The position numbers and the translations under genes are program-made. The notes under the pieces were generated by a model. That model searched no databases, was not told the origin of the DNA, and worked only from the letters and a program-made list of their open reading frames with translations. This document shows positions 1 through 5,581 of a stretch of 7,937 nucleotides of DNA, in pieces. The stretch's first letter is position 1; each line of letters opens with the position of its first letter. Origin of the DNA: Bacteroidales bacterium UBA932 (lineage in GTDB: Bacteria > Bacteroidota > Bacteroidia > Bacteroidales > UBA932); NCBI GenBank assembly GCA_002293585.1, contig DBDM01000099.1, forward strand, positions 824 to 8,760, read 5' to 3'.

Positions 1-300
1 AACCAATCTGTATTTCGATTCGGCAGTCGCCTTATCGTATTCCCTCTCGGTCGGTGATACGCCAGCGCTGTCCTCAAAACCATATTTGTCGCCCAAAATA
101 CCGATATAAATGTCGCAGTGCCCAACCTCGGTCAGGTATGCTTCCTGTGCCGACAGGTCGGCTGCGGGCATCTCCTCGAACAGGAACGGTGAAAAAAATT
201 TGCCCAGCAGGGCATCCTGCCGGATGTAGTCACACAACCACCGGCGTTCGCGGGCGAACTCCTTCTGAACACTACTGATAAATATTTTAATAGGCTTCAT
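1..300 (-). CDS. DUF4062-domain protein, N-terminal 100 residues only (runs off left edge)
   Basis: Reading the minus strand from an ATG at 300 gives 100 open codons reaching the window edge. The protein starts MKPIKIFISSVQKEF, the typical opening of DUF4062: a short beta strand, a serine pair and an ERR-rich helix. Further in it has CDIYIGILGDKYGFE (about residues 62-76) and SPTEREYDKAT (about 82-92), both hallmarks of the domain. DUF4062 has a TIR-like or deoxyribosyltransferase-like alpha/beta character. It usually sits at the N-terminus of a larger protein, often followed by an AlbA_2/Schlafen-type putative DNA-binding or ATP-binding module; related domains occur in STAND-type proteins. 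The C-terminal part that would decide the role is outside the window, so no function is assigned. The start is supported by a matching promoter about 45 bp upstream. The gene is divergent from the RRM gene. Confidence 0.85.
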   Translation of the reverse strand, partial: MKPIKIFISSVQKEFARERRWLCDYIRQDALLGKFFSPFLFEEMPAADLSAQEAYLTEVGHCDIYIGILGDKYGFEDSAGVSPTEREYDKATAESKYRLV

Positions 301-345
301 AAAATAAAAATGTGGCTTTGCCTTGATAATTTCGAAACTTACACA

Positions 346-377
346 CAAATATAGTGAATGATAAGCAAAAATGCAAA
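346..377 (-). promoter_or_regulatory. Bacteroidetes-type promoter for the DUF4062 gene
   Basis: On the minus strand, TATATTTG (353-346) matches the Bacteroidetes -7 consensus TAnnTTTG exactly. TTTG (377-374) lies 20 nt upstream, as expected for the -33 box. The start codon follows about 45 nt downstream. Both boxes and the spacing fit, though the AT-rich background makes chance matches possible. Confidence 0.6.
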
Positions 378-393
378 AAAAATGCTTCAAAAA

Positions 394-423
394 TTTGTAT
401 TTCAATAAATTTGTCTATCTTTG
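394..423 (+). promoter_or_regulatory. Bacteroidetes-type promoter for the RRM gene
   Basis: TATCTTTG (416-423) is a full match to the -7 consensus TAnnTTTG. TTTG (394-397) lies 18 nt upstream as a -33 box, slightly short of the usual spacing. Transcription starting near 430 would give a leader of about 60 nt that is very T-rich and has no clear Shine-Dalgarno sequence. A weak AT-rich hairpin (425-429 with 436-440) lies at the start of that leader. Confidence 0.6.
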
Positions 424-489
424 TAAAAGTTTTCGCTTTTTTATAAGGTCGAAATAAGAGTTTTTTTATTAATTTTTTATTTTATTTTA

Positions 490-747
490 ATGAACATTTT
501 TGTATCCAGTTTGAGTTTCAAGACCACCAATGAGGAATTGAAACACATGTTCGAAGCTTACGGTGAAGTAACATCCGCCCGTATCATTACCGATCGTGAC
601 ACCCGTCGTTCCAAAGGCTACGGCTTCGTAGAAATGCCTAACGACAGCGAAGGTAATGCCGCTATCAACGCATTGAACGGTTCCGAACAAGGAGGCCGTA
701 CCATCAACGCATCGGTAGCCCGTGAACGTGTACAACGCAGTTTCTAA
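490..747 (+). CDS. Single-RRM RNA-binding protein
   Basis: This 85-residue protein is essentially one RNA recognition motif. RNP2 is IFVSSL (residues 3-8) and RNP1 is KGYGFVEM (residues 42-49). The aromatics expected to stack on RNA are F4 in RNP2 and Y44 and F46 in RNP1. The loop before RNP1 and the tail are rich in arginine (RDTRRSK near 36-42; RERVQRS near 78-84). Small stand-alone RRM proteins of this type are common in Bacteroidetes (the Rbp proteins of Bacteroides) and in cyanobacteria. They bind single-stranded RNA and are linked to post-transcriptional regulation, in Bacteroides including carbohydrate-use genes. Which RNAs this one binds cannot be told. The ATG follows a T-rich leader, and the domain begins at residue 2, so this start is firm. 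The gene has its own promoter and terminator, so it is probably monocistronic. Confidence 0.95.
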   Translation: MNIFVSSLSFKTTNEELKHMFEAYGEVTSARIITDRDTRRSKGYGFVEMPNDSEGNAAINALNGSEQGGRTINASVARERVQRSF

Positions 748-771
748 AACTGCTGTTTTATAGCGCGAATC

Positions 772-804
772 TAAGCCGTTCCATTGATTGGAACGGCTTA
801 TTTT
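772..804 (+). terminator. Intrinsic terminator of the RRM gene
   Basis: A perfect 12-bp stem (772-783 with 789-800; core AAGCCGTTCCA) encloses a 5-nt loop and is followed by a short T run (801-804). It lies 25 bp after the RRM stop codon and separates that gene from efp. Confidence 0.9.
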
Positions 805-811
805 AATCTAA

Positions 812-843
812 TTGCAAGGGAAAACGACTTTCCCCTAATCTTT
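812..843 (+). promoter_or_regulatory. Possible efp promoter with an inverted repeat in its spacer
   Basis: The terminator upstream means efp needs its own promoter. The best candidate is weak: TTG (812-814) and TAATCTTT (836-843), 21 nt apart, with two mismatches to TAnnTTTG. Between them lies an inverted repeat, GGGAAA-ACGAC-TTTCCC (818-834). It could be an operator or, if transcribed, a small hairpin. The inverted repeat is seen directly; the promoter call is tentative. Confidence 0.3.
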
Positions 844-883
844 TAATTTCTTAATATCCTAATCACTTAATCTCTTTTATTTA
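836..883 (+). repeat. Degenerate 8-bp tandem array abutting the efp start codon
   Basis: TAAT recurs at exactly 8-bp steps at 836, 844, 852, 860 and 868. The following four bases are mostly pyrimidines (consensus about TAATCTCT). A sixth, more diverged octamer (876-883) ends immediately before the ATG at 884. The array would form most or all of the efp leader. No function is assigned. Confidence 0.7.
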
Positions 884-1450
884 ATGGCAACAACTGCAGA
901 TTTCAAAAACGGACTGTGTCTTGATTATAACGGTAAACCCTGTTCTATCGTGTGGTTTCAGCACGTAAAGCCCGGAAAAGGCGGCGCTTTTGTAAAAGTA
1001 AAAATGCGCAATTTGGAAAATGGAAAAATATTGGAACATACCTATAACGCCGGCGAAAAGATTGATACCATCCGCATTGAACGCCGTCCCTATCAATTTC
1101 TCTATAAAGATGAATCCGGATTCCATTTCATGCACAACGAAACCTTTGAACAAATCGATCTACCTGAAGAAATGATAGAAAACGCCGATCTGATGGCCGA
1201 AGGGCAATATGTGGAAATGATGTTTCACGCCGATGACGAGCGGGTGCTCACCTGCGAACTTCCTCCTTTCATTGAATCGGAAATCACCTATACCGAACCT
1301 GCCGTAAAAGGCGACACTGCGTCGACCAATGCGCAAAAGAGCGCTACCATTGCCACCGGCGCCGAAATCATGGTGCCCCTTTTCATCAATCAGGGCGATA
1401 AAATCAAGGTAGATACCCGCACGCGCGGATACTCAGAACGTGTGAAATAA
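884..1450 (+). CDS. efp: Elongation factor P
   Basis: This 188-residue protein has the full length of bacterial EF-P. The KOW-like N-terminal domain (about residues 1-62) carries the tip loop VKPGKGGAF (28-36). K32 is the lysine placed near the peptidyl-transferase centre and is equivalent to K34 of E. coli. It is followed by the central OB domain (about 65-125) and the C-terminal OB domain, which ends in the family signature GDKIKVDTRTRGYSERVK. EF-P binds between the ribosomal P and E sites and relieves stalling at consecutive prolines. The lysine is kept, but no epmA/epmB-type or other modification gene is visible here, so its modification state is unknown. In the C-terminal signature the usual TGEY is TRGY, a minor change. 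The start is fixed by the MATTADFKNG opening and by the length. Confidence 0.98.
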   Translation: MATTADFKNGLCLDYNGKPCSIVWFQHVKPGKGGAFVKVKMRNLENGKILEHTYNAGEKIDTIRIERRPYQFLYKDESGFHFMHNETFEQIDLPEEMIENADLMAEGQYVEMMFHADDERVLTCELPPFIESEITYTEPAVKGDTASTNAQKSATIATGAEIMVPLFINQGDKIKVDTRTRGYSERVK

Positions 1451-1453
1451 GGA

Positions 1454-1527
1454 TTAGTGGTTAATGATAAATGGTTAGTGATAAAGGCATTTTTTTGTTA
1501 ACCGTTAACCATTAATCACTAACCACT
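1454..1527. repeat. Palindrome built of 7-bp units between efp and the convergent nucleotidase gene
   Basis: The left arm (1457-1484) is four heptamers of consensus RTGRTWA. The right arm (1499-1526) is four units of the same heptamer on the other strand (complement of GTGGTTA, GTGATTA, ATGGTTA, ACGGTTA). Read as 14-mers, the left units at 1458-1471 and 1472-1485 differ at one base, and the right units lie at 1498-1511 and 1512-1525. The transcript could fold into a long imperfect hairpin with a T tract (1490-1496) in the loop. It may end transcription from both sides, although the T tract is not 3' of the stem as in a classical terminator. The right arm includes the stop codon of the convergent gene. 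Confidence 0.8.
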
Positions 1528-2981
1528 GTAAACACCCGTTGCGGCTGCGGATACACAGGGCCTTGTTTAAGATATTGCAACAACGTTTCGGCGGTGGTCG
1601 CTTTTATCAACCGGCCTTCGTCCTTGTGGTCAACAAAAGGCATGAAGCGTTCTTTAATGTAATCATTCATCACCACGGTGTAGGCGGGCTGCACTCTTAA
1701 CGGCGCTCCCTTATAGTCGGTGATAGCTACATCTAAAGCCCTAGCAGTATCTGCCGGATCAAGCAGGAGGGTGTACTGCGCACCCGAAATACGTAACAAA
1801 TCCGATGGCTTTTCATTATACACCAACTTCAATAATGCTTTCATCTCTTCCAAACTCAAACGGTAAACGTATAATTGATTTTCGAAAGGGTCTAAAGTAT
1901 ATACCTGCTCAAAAGTAACAGGCCCTTTGGGCAATATCGTGGTACGCATGCCTCCGCTATTCGTCACGGCAATGTCGAAACGATGAACGGTGCGCAGTGC
2001 ATCGGTAATCAAATTACCCAACTCCTCCTTGCCTGCAATATCGGCCGCAGCATGTCCTACCGTTTTTTTCAACACCGGATTATTCGCATAGCTATCTACT
2101 TTACGCTGCACGGCGGAATCGATCATCGTCAATGTTTCTACGGGAACCAGGATGTTTTTTTTCGACACTACTTTTCCGTCTTTCAACAACAGTGTGGTTT
2201 TTCCAATATACTGCAAATAGCAACCGGTTTGGGTAATCAGCACGCCATTGGTATCTATACCGGCCGGCAACACCGTGTGCGAGTGTCCGCCCACTACCAC
2301 ATCTGCTTCGGGAAGCTGCAAAGCCAGCTCCACATCTCTGACCACGCCCAAATGACTCAACACCACAAACACCTGTCCGGAATCACGCAGCGACACATAA
2401 TTTCCTGCAACAGCAACACCATCGTTAAACCGGATGCCTTCCATGTTTTCCGGTAAGGACGACGGATGCCCTGCATCGCTTGTCTCTATAAGGCCAAGAA
2501 TAACTACCCTGATGCCATTCACATCTTTTATGATATAAGGCTTAACGGCATCTTTTAATGAAGTAGCGGTGAAATCGGCGTTTGCACAAAGGAACGGGAA
2601 CCCGGTTTTATCAATCAATAATTTCAGACTTTCCCTGCTATAGTCTAATCCGTGGTTACCCAATGTGTGAGCAGCATAACCAATGGTATTCATCAAATCT
2701 ATCATCGGATAACCGCGCTCCTTGTACTGATCTACCGCCGGACCACCTGAAAAAATATCGCCGGCGCTCAGGAGCAACACATGCGAAAAGCTGTCGCGCT
2801 GGCTTTGCACATAAGCCGACAACTTGGCCATATCTCCAATATGTGCATGCACATCATTGGTGGAAATAATCACCAGCGTATCGCATTGCCCATCGCTGCA
2901 ATCGCAAACAGCAGTGCGGTTTCCGCAAGAAGCGGACAGGAAATATATACAAAGAAAGGATAAAAGATAAAAATATTTCAT
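1512..2981 (-). CDS. 5'-nucleotidase/UshA-family metallophosphoesterase, probable lipoprotein
   Basis: This 489-residue protein has both domains of the family. The metallophosphoesterase domain (about 35-285) shows DVH (D43, H45), GD (D75), GNHGLD (N109, H110, D113), LSHLG (H210) and GGHSH (H233, H235), which are the dinuclear metal ligands and the catalytic His-Asp pair. The 5'-nucleotidase C-terminal domain (about 305-485) has NSGGMR (341-346) and PFEN (365-368), where F366 and N368 match a base-stacking Phe and a binding Asn of UshA. Members remove phosphate from nucleotides; UshA types can also split nucleotide diphosphate compounds such as UDP-sugars and FAD. A hydrophobic N-terminus ending SASC (C19) suggests a lipoprotein, without an obvious acidic surface-export signal after the Cys. 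Two oddities: GNHE is GNHG, and the usual GGDGY-type loop is replaced by KERFMPF (443-449). The last residues and stop lie in a repeat. The gene is divergent from the FMN-riboswitch receptor. Confidence 0.92.
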   Translation of the reverse strand: MKYFYLLSFLCIYFLSASCGNRTAVCDCSDGQCDTLVIISTNDVHAHIGDMAKLSAYVQSQRDSFSHVLLLSAGDIFSGGPAVDQYKERGYPMIDLMNTIGYAAHTLGNHGLDYSRESLKLLIDKTGFPFLCANADFTATSLKDAVKPYIIKDVNGIRVVILGLIETSDAGHPSSLPENMEGIRFNDGVAVAGNYVSLRDSGQVFVVLSHLGVVRDVELALQLPEADVVVGGHSHTVLPAGIDTNGVLITQTGCYLQYIGKTTLLLKDGKVVSKKNILVPVETLTMIDSAVQRKVDSYANNPVLKKTVGHAAADIAGKEELGNLITDALRTVHRFDIAVTNSGGMRTTILPKGPVTFEQVYTLDPFENQLYVYRLSLEEMKALLKLVYNEKPSDLLRISGAQYTLLLDPADTARALDVAITDYKGAPLRVQPAYTVVMNDYIKERFMPFVDHKDEGRLIKATTAETLLQYLKQGPVYPQPQRVFTVVSD

Positions 2982-2997
2982 ATACCAAATTTTGACA

Positions 2998-3031
2998 CAA
3001 AGATATGCAGAAAACCAATTGTTTGTACAAA
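2998..3031 (-). promoter_or_regulatory. Bacteroidetes-type promoter for the nucleotidase gene
   Basis: On the minus strand, TATCTTTG (3005-2998) matches the -7 consensus exactly. TTTG (3031-3028) lies 22 nt upstream, slightly longer than usual, as a -33 box. The implied leader before the ATG at 2981 is very short, about 10 nt, so the FMN aptamer on the other strand cannot act on this gene. Confidence 0.55.
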
Positions 3032-3033
3032 AA

Positions 3034-3065
3034 TTTTCGATTTATAAAAAAACTTATTACCTTTG
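3034..3065 (+). promoter_or_regulatory. Promoter for the FMN riboswitch and TonB-dependent receptor
   Basis: TACCTTTG (3058-3065) matches the TAnnTTTG -7 consensus and lies about 15 bp before the aptamer, so transcription would start just upstream of the P1 stem. The -33 region is weak (TTTT at 3034-3037, 20 nt upstream). Its position relative to the riboswitch is the best support. Confidence 0.6.
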
Positions 3066-3080
3066 TAACATATTAACAGA

Positions 3081-3191
3081 ATCTTCAGGGCAGGGTGTAA
3101 TTCCCTACCGGTGGTAACAGCCCACGACTCCCGCAAAACGGGACTGAGCCTGCGAAATTCAGGCGCCGACGGTAAAGTCCGGATGGAAGAT
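3081..3191 (+). promoter_or_regulatory. FMN riboswitch (RFN element)
   Basis: The conserved RFN core is present in order: AGGGCAGGGTGTAATTCCCT (3087-3106), ACCGGTGGT (3107-3115), AGCCCACGA (3119-3127), GCCGACGGT (3165-3173) and AGTCCGGATGG (3176-3186). Stems seen: P1 ATCTTC/GAAGAT (3081-3086 with 3186-3191); AGGG/CCCT (3092-3095 with 3103-3106); a variable arm TCCCG/CGGGA (3129-3133 with 3139-3143); and GCCTG/CAGGC (3148-3152 with 3160-3164). RFN aptamers bind FMN and normally switch off riboflavin synthesis or transport genes when flavin is plentiful. Here the gene controlled is the TonB-dependent receptor that starts 10 nt after P1. No terminator or antiterminator stem fits in that gap, so control of translation initiation is inferred. 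Confidence 0.95.
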
Positions 3192-3204
3192 AGATTTAAA
3201 TATG
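3185..3204 (+). promoter_or_regulatory. Possible ribosome-binding site inside the riboswitch P1 stem
   Basis: GGAAG (3185-3189) is a weak purine-rich Shine-Dalgarno-like stretch 12 nt before the ATG at 3202. A second in-frame ATG follows at 3205. Most of GGAAG lies in the 3' strand of P1, so FMN-stabilised pairing would hide it. Shine-Dalgarno use is weak in Bacteroidetes, so simple blocking of the initiation region by the folded aptamer is an alternative. Confidence 0.4.
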
Positions 3205-5520
3205 ATGAAAAAAATTACATTCCTTTGGGCTACGGCCTGTGTGTGTGCATCGTTGAATGCACAACCGAACATGAACGACACTTCATTCATCCAATTGAAT
3301 GAAATAGTGATTAACGCTTCTATTGCCGGAAATGATGCTCCGCTTACGCTAAACACCATTCCGCGTAAGGAAATTACCTTGTACGGTAACAACGGCACCT
3401 ATCCGGAGATCCTGCGTAATATCGGCGGTGTATACGCCACTTCCGATGCCGGAAATTATGGGGACGCCAAGATCAATATCCGCGGCTTCAAGCAGGATAA
3501 CATCAGTGTGATGCTGAACGGCCTTCCGCTATCGGGGGTACGTAGCGGCTCCCTGTTTTGGAACAACTGGCTGGGACTTACCGAAGCCACCCAGACCATA
3601 CAGGTGCAAAAAGGCGTGGGACAATCCATGCTGTCCGGCAATGCGCTGGGCGGAAGCATCAACATCATCACCAGGCCGGCGGGACAACCACGTGGCGGCA
3701 ATGTGGCGTTCAATCTCACCGACTACGGTCAATACAAACTGAACCTGTCGTTGGCCTCCGGTGAGTTAAAAAACGGATGGGCCTTTGCGTTTGTCGGCTC
3801 CCACACCTGGGGCGACGGTTATGTAGATATGACAAGTGTAAACTCCTGGTCTTATTTTCTCACCGCAAGCAAATATTTCAACCCGCAACATACACTGGTA
3901 CTGAACATCATGGGCTCGCCTGAAAGGCATGAACAACGCAATCAGAAGCTCAGCAATGCAGAAGTGGCCGCCTACGGACTGCGATACAACAAAAATTGGG
4001 GATATGACAAGGGTGAAGCCAAAACTATTAATGCGAATAAATACCACAAGCCTTACATTACCTTAGACTGGTATTTTACACCATCCATTAATCTGAATAT
4101 CGCTACTACGGCTTATTTTACTATTGGTGATGGCGGCGGACTGTGGACGGAATGGGCAAAAACTTCCGGCAAATCTATTATCAACCACCGCACCGCCGGC
4201 GGGCAAATCGACTGGGATAGCGTGCGTGCCGATAATATGGTGGCAGGACAAAGCCTCAACATCCTGTCCGATTACTTAGCCGGAAATACAAGCGCCGGAC
4301 TAAAATCAACCGCGCACCGGACATTGAATGATGAATGGGACTGGTTGTCCGGCTTCCACTATCAATATTTTTACTCGTGGCAACACGAGCAGATCACCGA
4401 CCTGCTGGGAGGCGACCATTGGTATGAAAATTATGCTCAAAATTCACTGGCCGGTTTGGCCGGGCGCGATCCCATCAAGCGTGTGGGCGACTACGTGAGG
4501 CTCAACAACGGCAGCAAGGACCACAGCTTGTCGTTGTTCACTCAAGTAACCCACCGCTCCGAGCGACTGAATGCTTTCGCCGGCGGATTGCTCATGGCGA
4601 ATTTTTATCAGCGTTGGGACAAGTATAATTACATAGATAATACGAACAGTGAAGTGGCCACAGGCATTGGCGGCAACATCAAAGCCGGTATAACATATAA
4701 ACTCTCTCCTGCTCATCAACTCTATCTCAATGGCGGCGTCTATTCGCGTGTCCCTTATTCCGGGTCTTATTTCTCGCAGAACAACAATAACATCACCAGC
4801 AATGTGGGCAATGAGTGGAATTTTATGGGAGAAGCCGGTTATAAATTTGAATCGGAAAAAGCGCAGCTCAACCTCAACGGCTACTATGCTTACTGGAAGA
4901 ACCGCACCCTGCTGTCGAACCCCTACAGAGCACTCGACGAGCAGGAAATCCGCTATATGATTAAAGGGCTCGACGCACAACATTTGGGTGTGGAACTTAA
5001 TTACGACCAACAAATAGCCACGTGGCTGGGCGTATCGGCCTTCGGCTCATTGGGCTACTGGCAATGGAAAAACGACGTGAACGCCACGGTGTACGATCCC
5101 TACAGCGGACAGCCGGTGCAAAGCATACGGGTATATGCCGATGGTTTGTTTGTGGGCGATGCACCGCAAACACAATTCGGTGCGGCGGCCAACTTCCGTT
5201 TCTTCAACACGCTGGAATGCCGCTTTGAGTACCGCTACAATGCACGCATGTATGCCAATTTCGACCCTGCCGGGCGCACCAATCCCGACGACCGCGCCCA
5301 GCCTTATCGCCTGCCCGAAGCGCACATTGCATCCTTATTCATCAACTATTCGTTTAAACTCGGCCCGGTAACGCCACAACTATTTTTTAGTTGCAATAAC
5401 TTATTCGACAGCCCTCATATTGAGCGAGGCGATGACGGCGCTACCCATGACCTCAATACTTTCCGCGGCTTCTGGGGCTACGGACGCACTATGCAGGCAG
5501 GAATAAGGGTAGGGTTTTGA
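3202..5520 (+). CDS. TonB-dependent outer-membrane receptor under FMN riboswitch control; candidate flavin transporter
   Basis: This 772-residue protein opens with a signal peptide (MMKK, then a hydrophobic run; likely cleavage after A20). A TonB-box-like stretch (about IQLNEIVINA, 30-39) follows, then the plug domain (about 45-160) with INIRGF (91-96), LNGLPL (105-110) and GNALGGSINIITRP (146-159). The rest is a 22-strand-type barrel rich in aromatic and Gly/Asn segments that ends GIRVGF, a C-terminal Phe as in the outer-membrane assembly signal. It lacks the CarboxypepD_reg N-terminal domain of SusC proteins and has no SusD partner, so it is more like vitamin and metal receptors than glycan importers. 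Such proteins import ligands using TonB-ExbBD energy. The family match does not give the substrate; the FMN riboswitch does suggest one, riboflavin or a flavin nucleotide, as cobalamin riboswitches do for BtuB. Either ATG (3202 or 3205) could be the start. The gene is monocistronic, with a terminator downstream. Confidence 0.93.
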   Translation: MMKKITFLWATACVCASLNAQPNMNDTSFIQLNEIVINASIAGNDAPLTLNTIPRKEITLYGNNGTYPEILRNIGGVYATSDAGNYGDAKINIRGFKQDNISVMLNGLPLSGVRSGSLFWNNWLGLTEATQTIQVQKGVGQSMLSGNALGGSINIITRPAGQPRGGNVAFNLTDYGQYKLNLSLASGELKNGWAFAFVGSHTWGDGYVDMTSVNSWSYFLTASKYFNPQHTLVLNIMGSPERHEQRNQKLSNAEVAAYGLRYNKNWGYDKGEAKTINANKYHKPYITLDWYFTPSINLNIATTAYFTIGDGGGLWTEWAKTSGKSIINHRTAGGQIDWDSVRADNMVAGQSLNILSDYLAGNTSAGLKSTAHRTLNDEWDWLSGFHYQYFYSWQHEQITDLLGGDHWYENYAQNSLAGLAGRDPIKRVGDYVRLNNGSKDHSLSLFTQVTHRSERLNAFAGGLLMANFYQRWDKYNYIDNTNSEVATGIGGNIKAGITYKLSPAHQLYLNGGVYSRVPYSGSYFSQNNNNITSNVGNEWNFMGEAGYKFESEKAQLNLNGYYAYWKNRTLLSNPYRALDEQEIRYMIKGLDAQHLGVELNYDQQIATWLGVSAFGSLGYWQWKNDVNATVYDPYSGQPVQSIRVYADGLFVGDAPQTQFGAAANFRFFNTLECRFEYRYNARMYANFDPAGRTNPDDRAQPYRLPEAHIASLFINYSFKLGPVTPQLFFSCNNLFDSPHIERGDDGATHDLNTFRGFWGYGRTMQAGIRVGF

Positions 5521-5525
5521 TGAAT

Positions 5526-5562
5526 AAAAAACCGCTCCGAAAAAACTCCGGAGCGGTTTTTT
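5526..5562. terminator. Bidirectional intrinsic terminator between convergent TonB-dependent receptor genes
   Basis: A perfect 14-bp stem (5526-5539 with 5549-5562; core ACCGCTCCG) has a 9-nt loop. A six-A tract on one side and a six-T tract on the other let it work on both strands. It starts 6 bp after the stop of the plus-strand receptor and lies 20 bp beyond the stop of the minus-strand one. Confidence 0.93.
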
Positions 5563-5581
5563 ATAAAGATTAGCGTTCAGC

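Noticed and set aside
1490..1496. T tract after efp as a classical intrinsic terminator
   Set aside because: The tract lies in the loop between the two palindrome arms rather than directly after a GC-rich stem, so it was described as part of the repeat.
1454..1527. CRISPR-like short array
   Set aside because: The units are 7 bp, contiguous and in opposite orientations, with no spacers and no cas genes.
1983..2456. 157-codon open frame on the plus strand
   Set aside because: It lies wholly inside the nucleotidase gene on the opposite strand, and its translation has no recognisable domain. The minus-strand frame holds all the family motifs.
3081..3191. Cobalamin riboswitch, considered because such elements often precede TonB-dependent receptors
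   Set aside because: The B12-box hallmark GCCACTG is absent, while the ordered RFN core elements are all present.
3111..3302. 63-codon open frame starting inside the FMN aptamer
   Set aside because: It starts at a codon within the conserved RFN core and overlaps the receptor start in another frame. The conservation there is explained by RNA structure.
4444..5013. 189-codon open frame on the minus strand
   Set aside because: It is antisense within the riboswitch-controlled receptor, whose plus-strand frame is continuous and barrel-like. No independent start signal or domain was seen.
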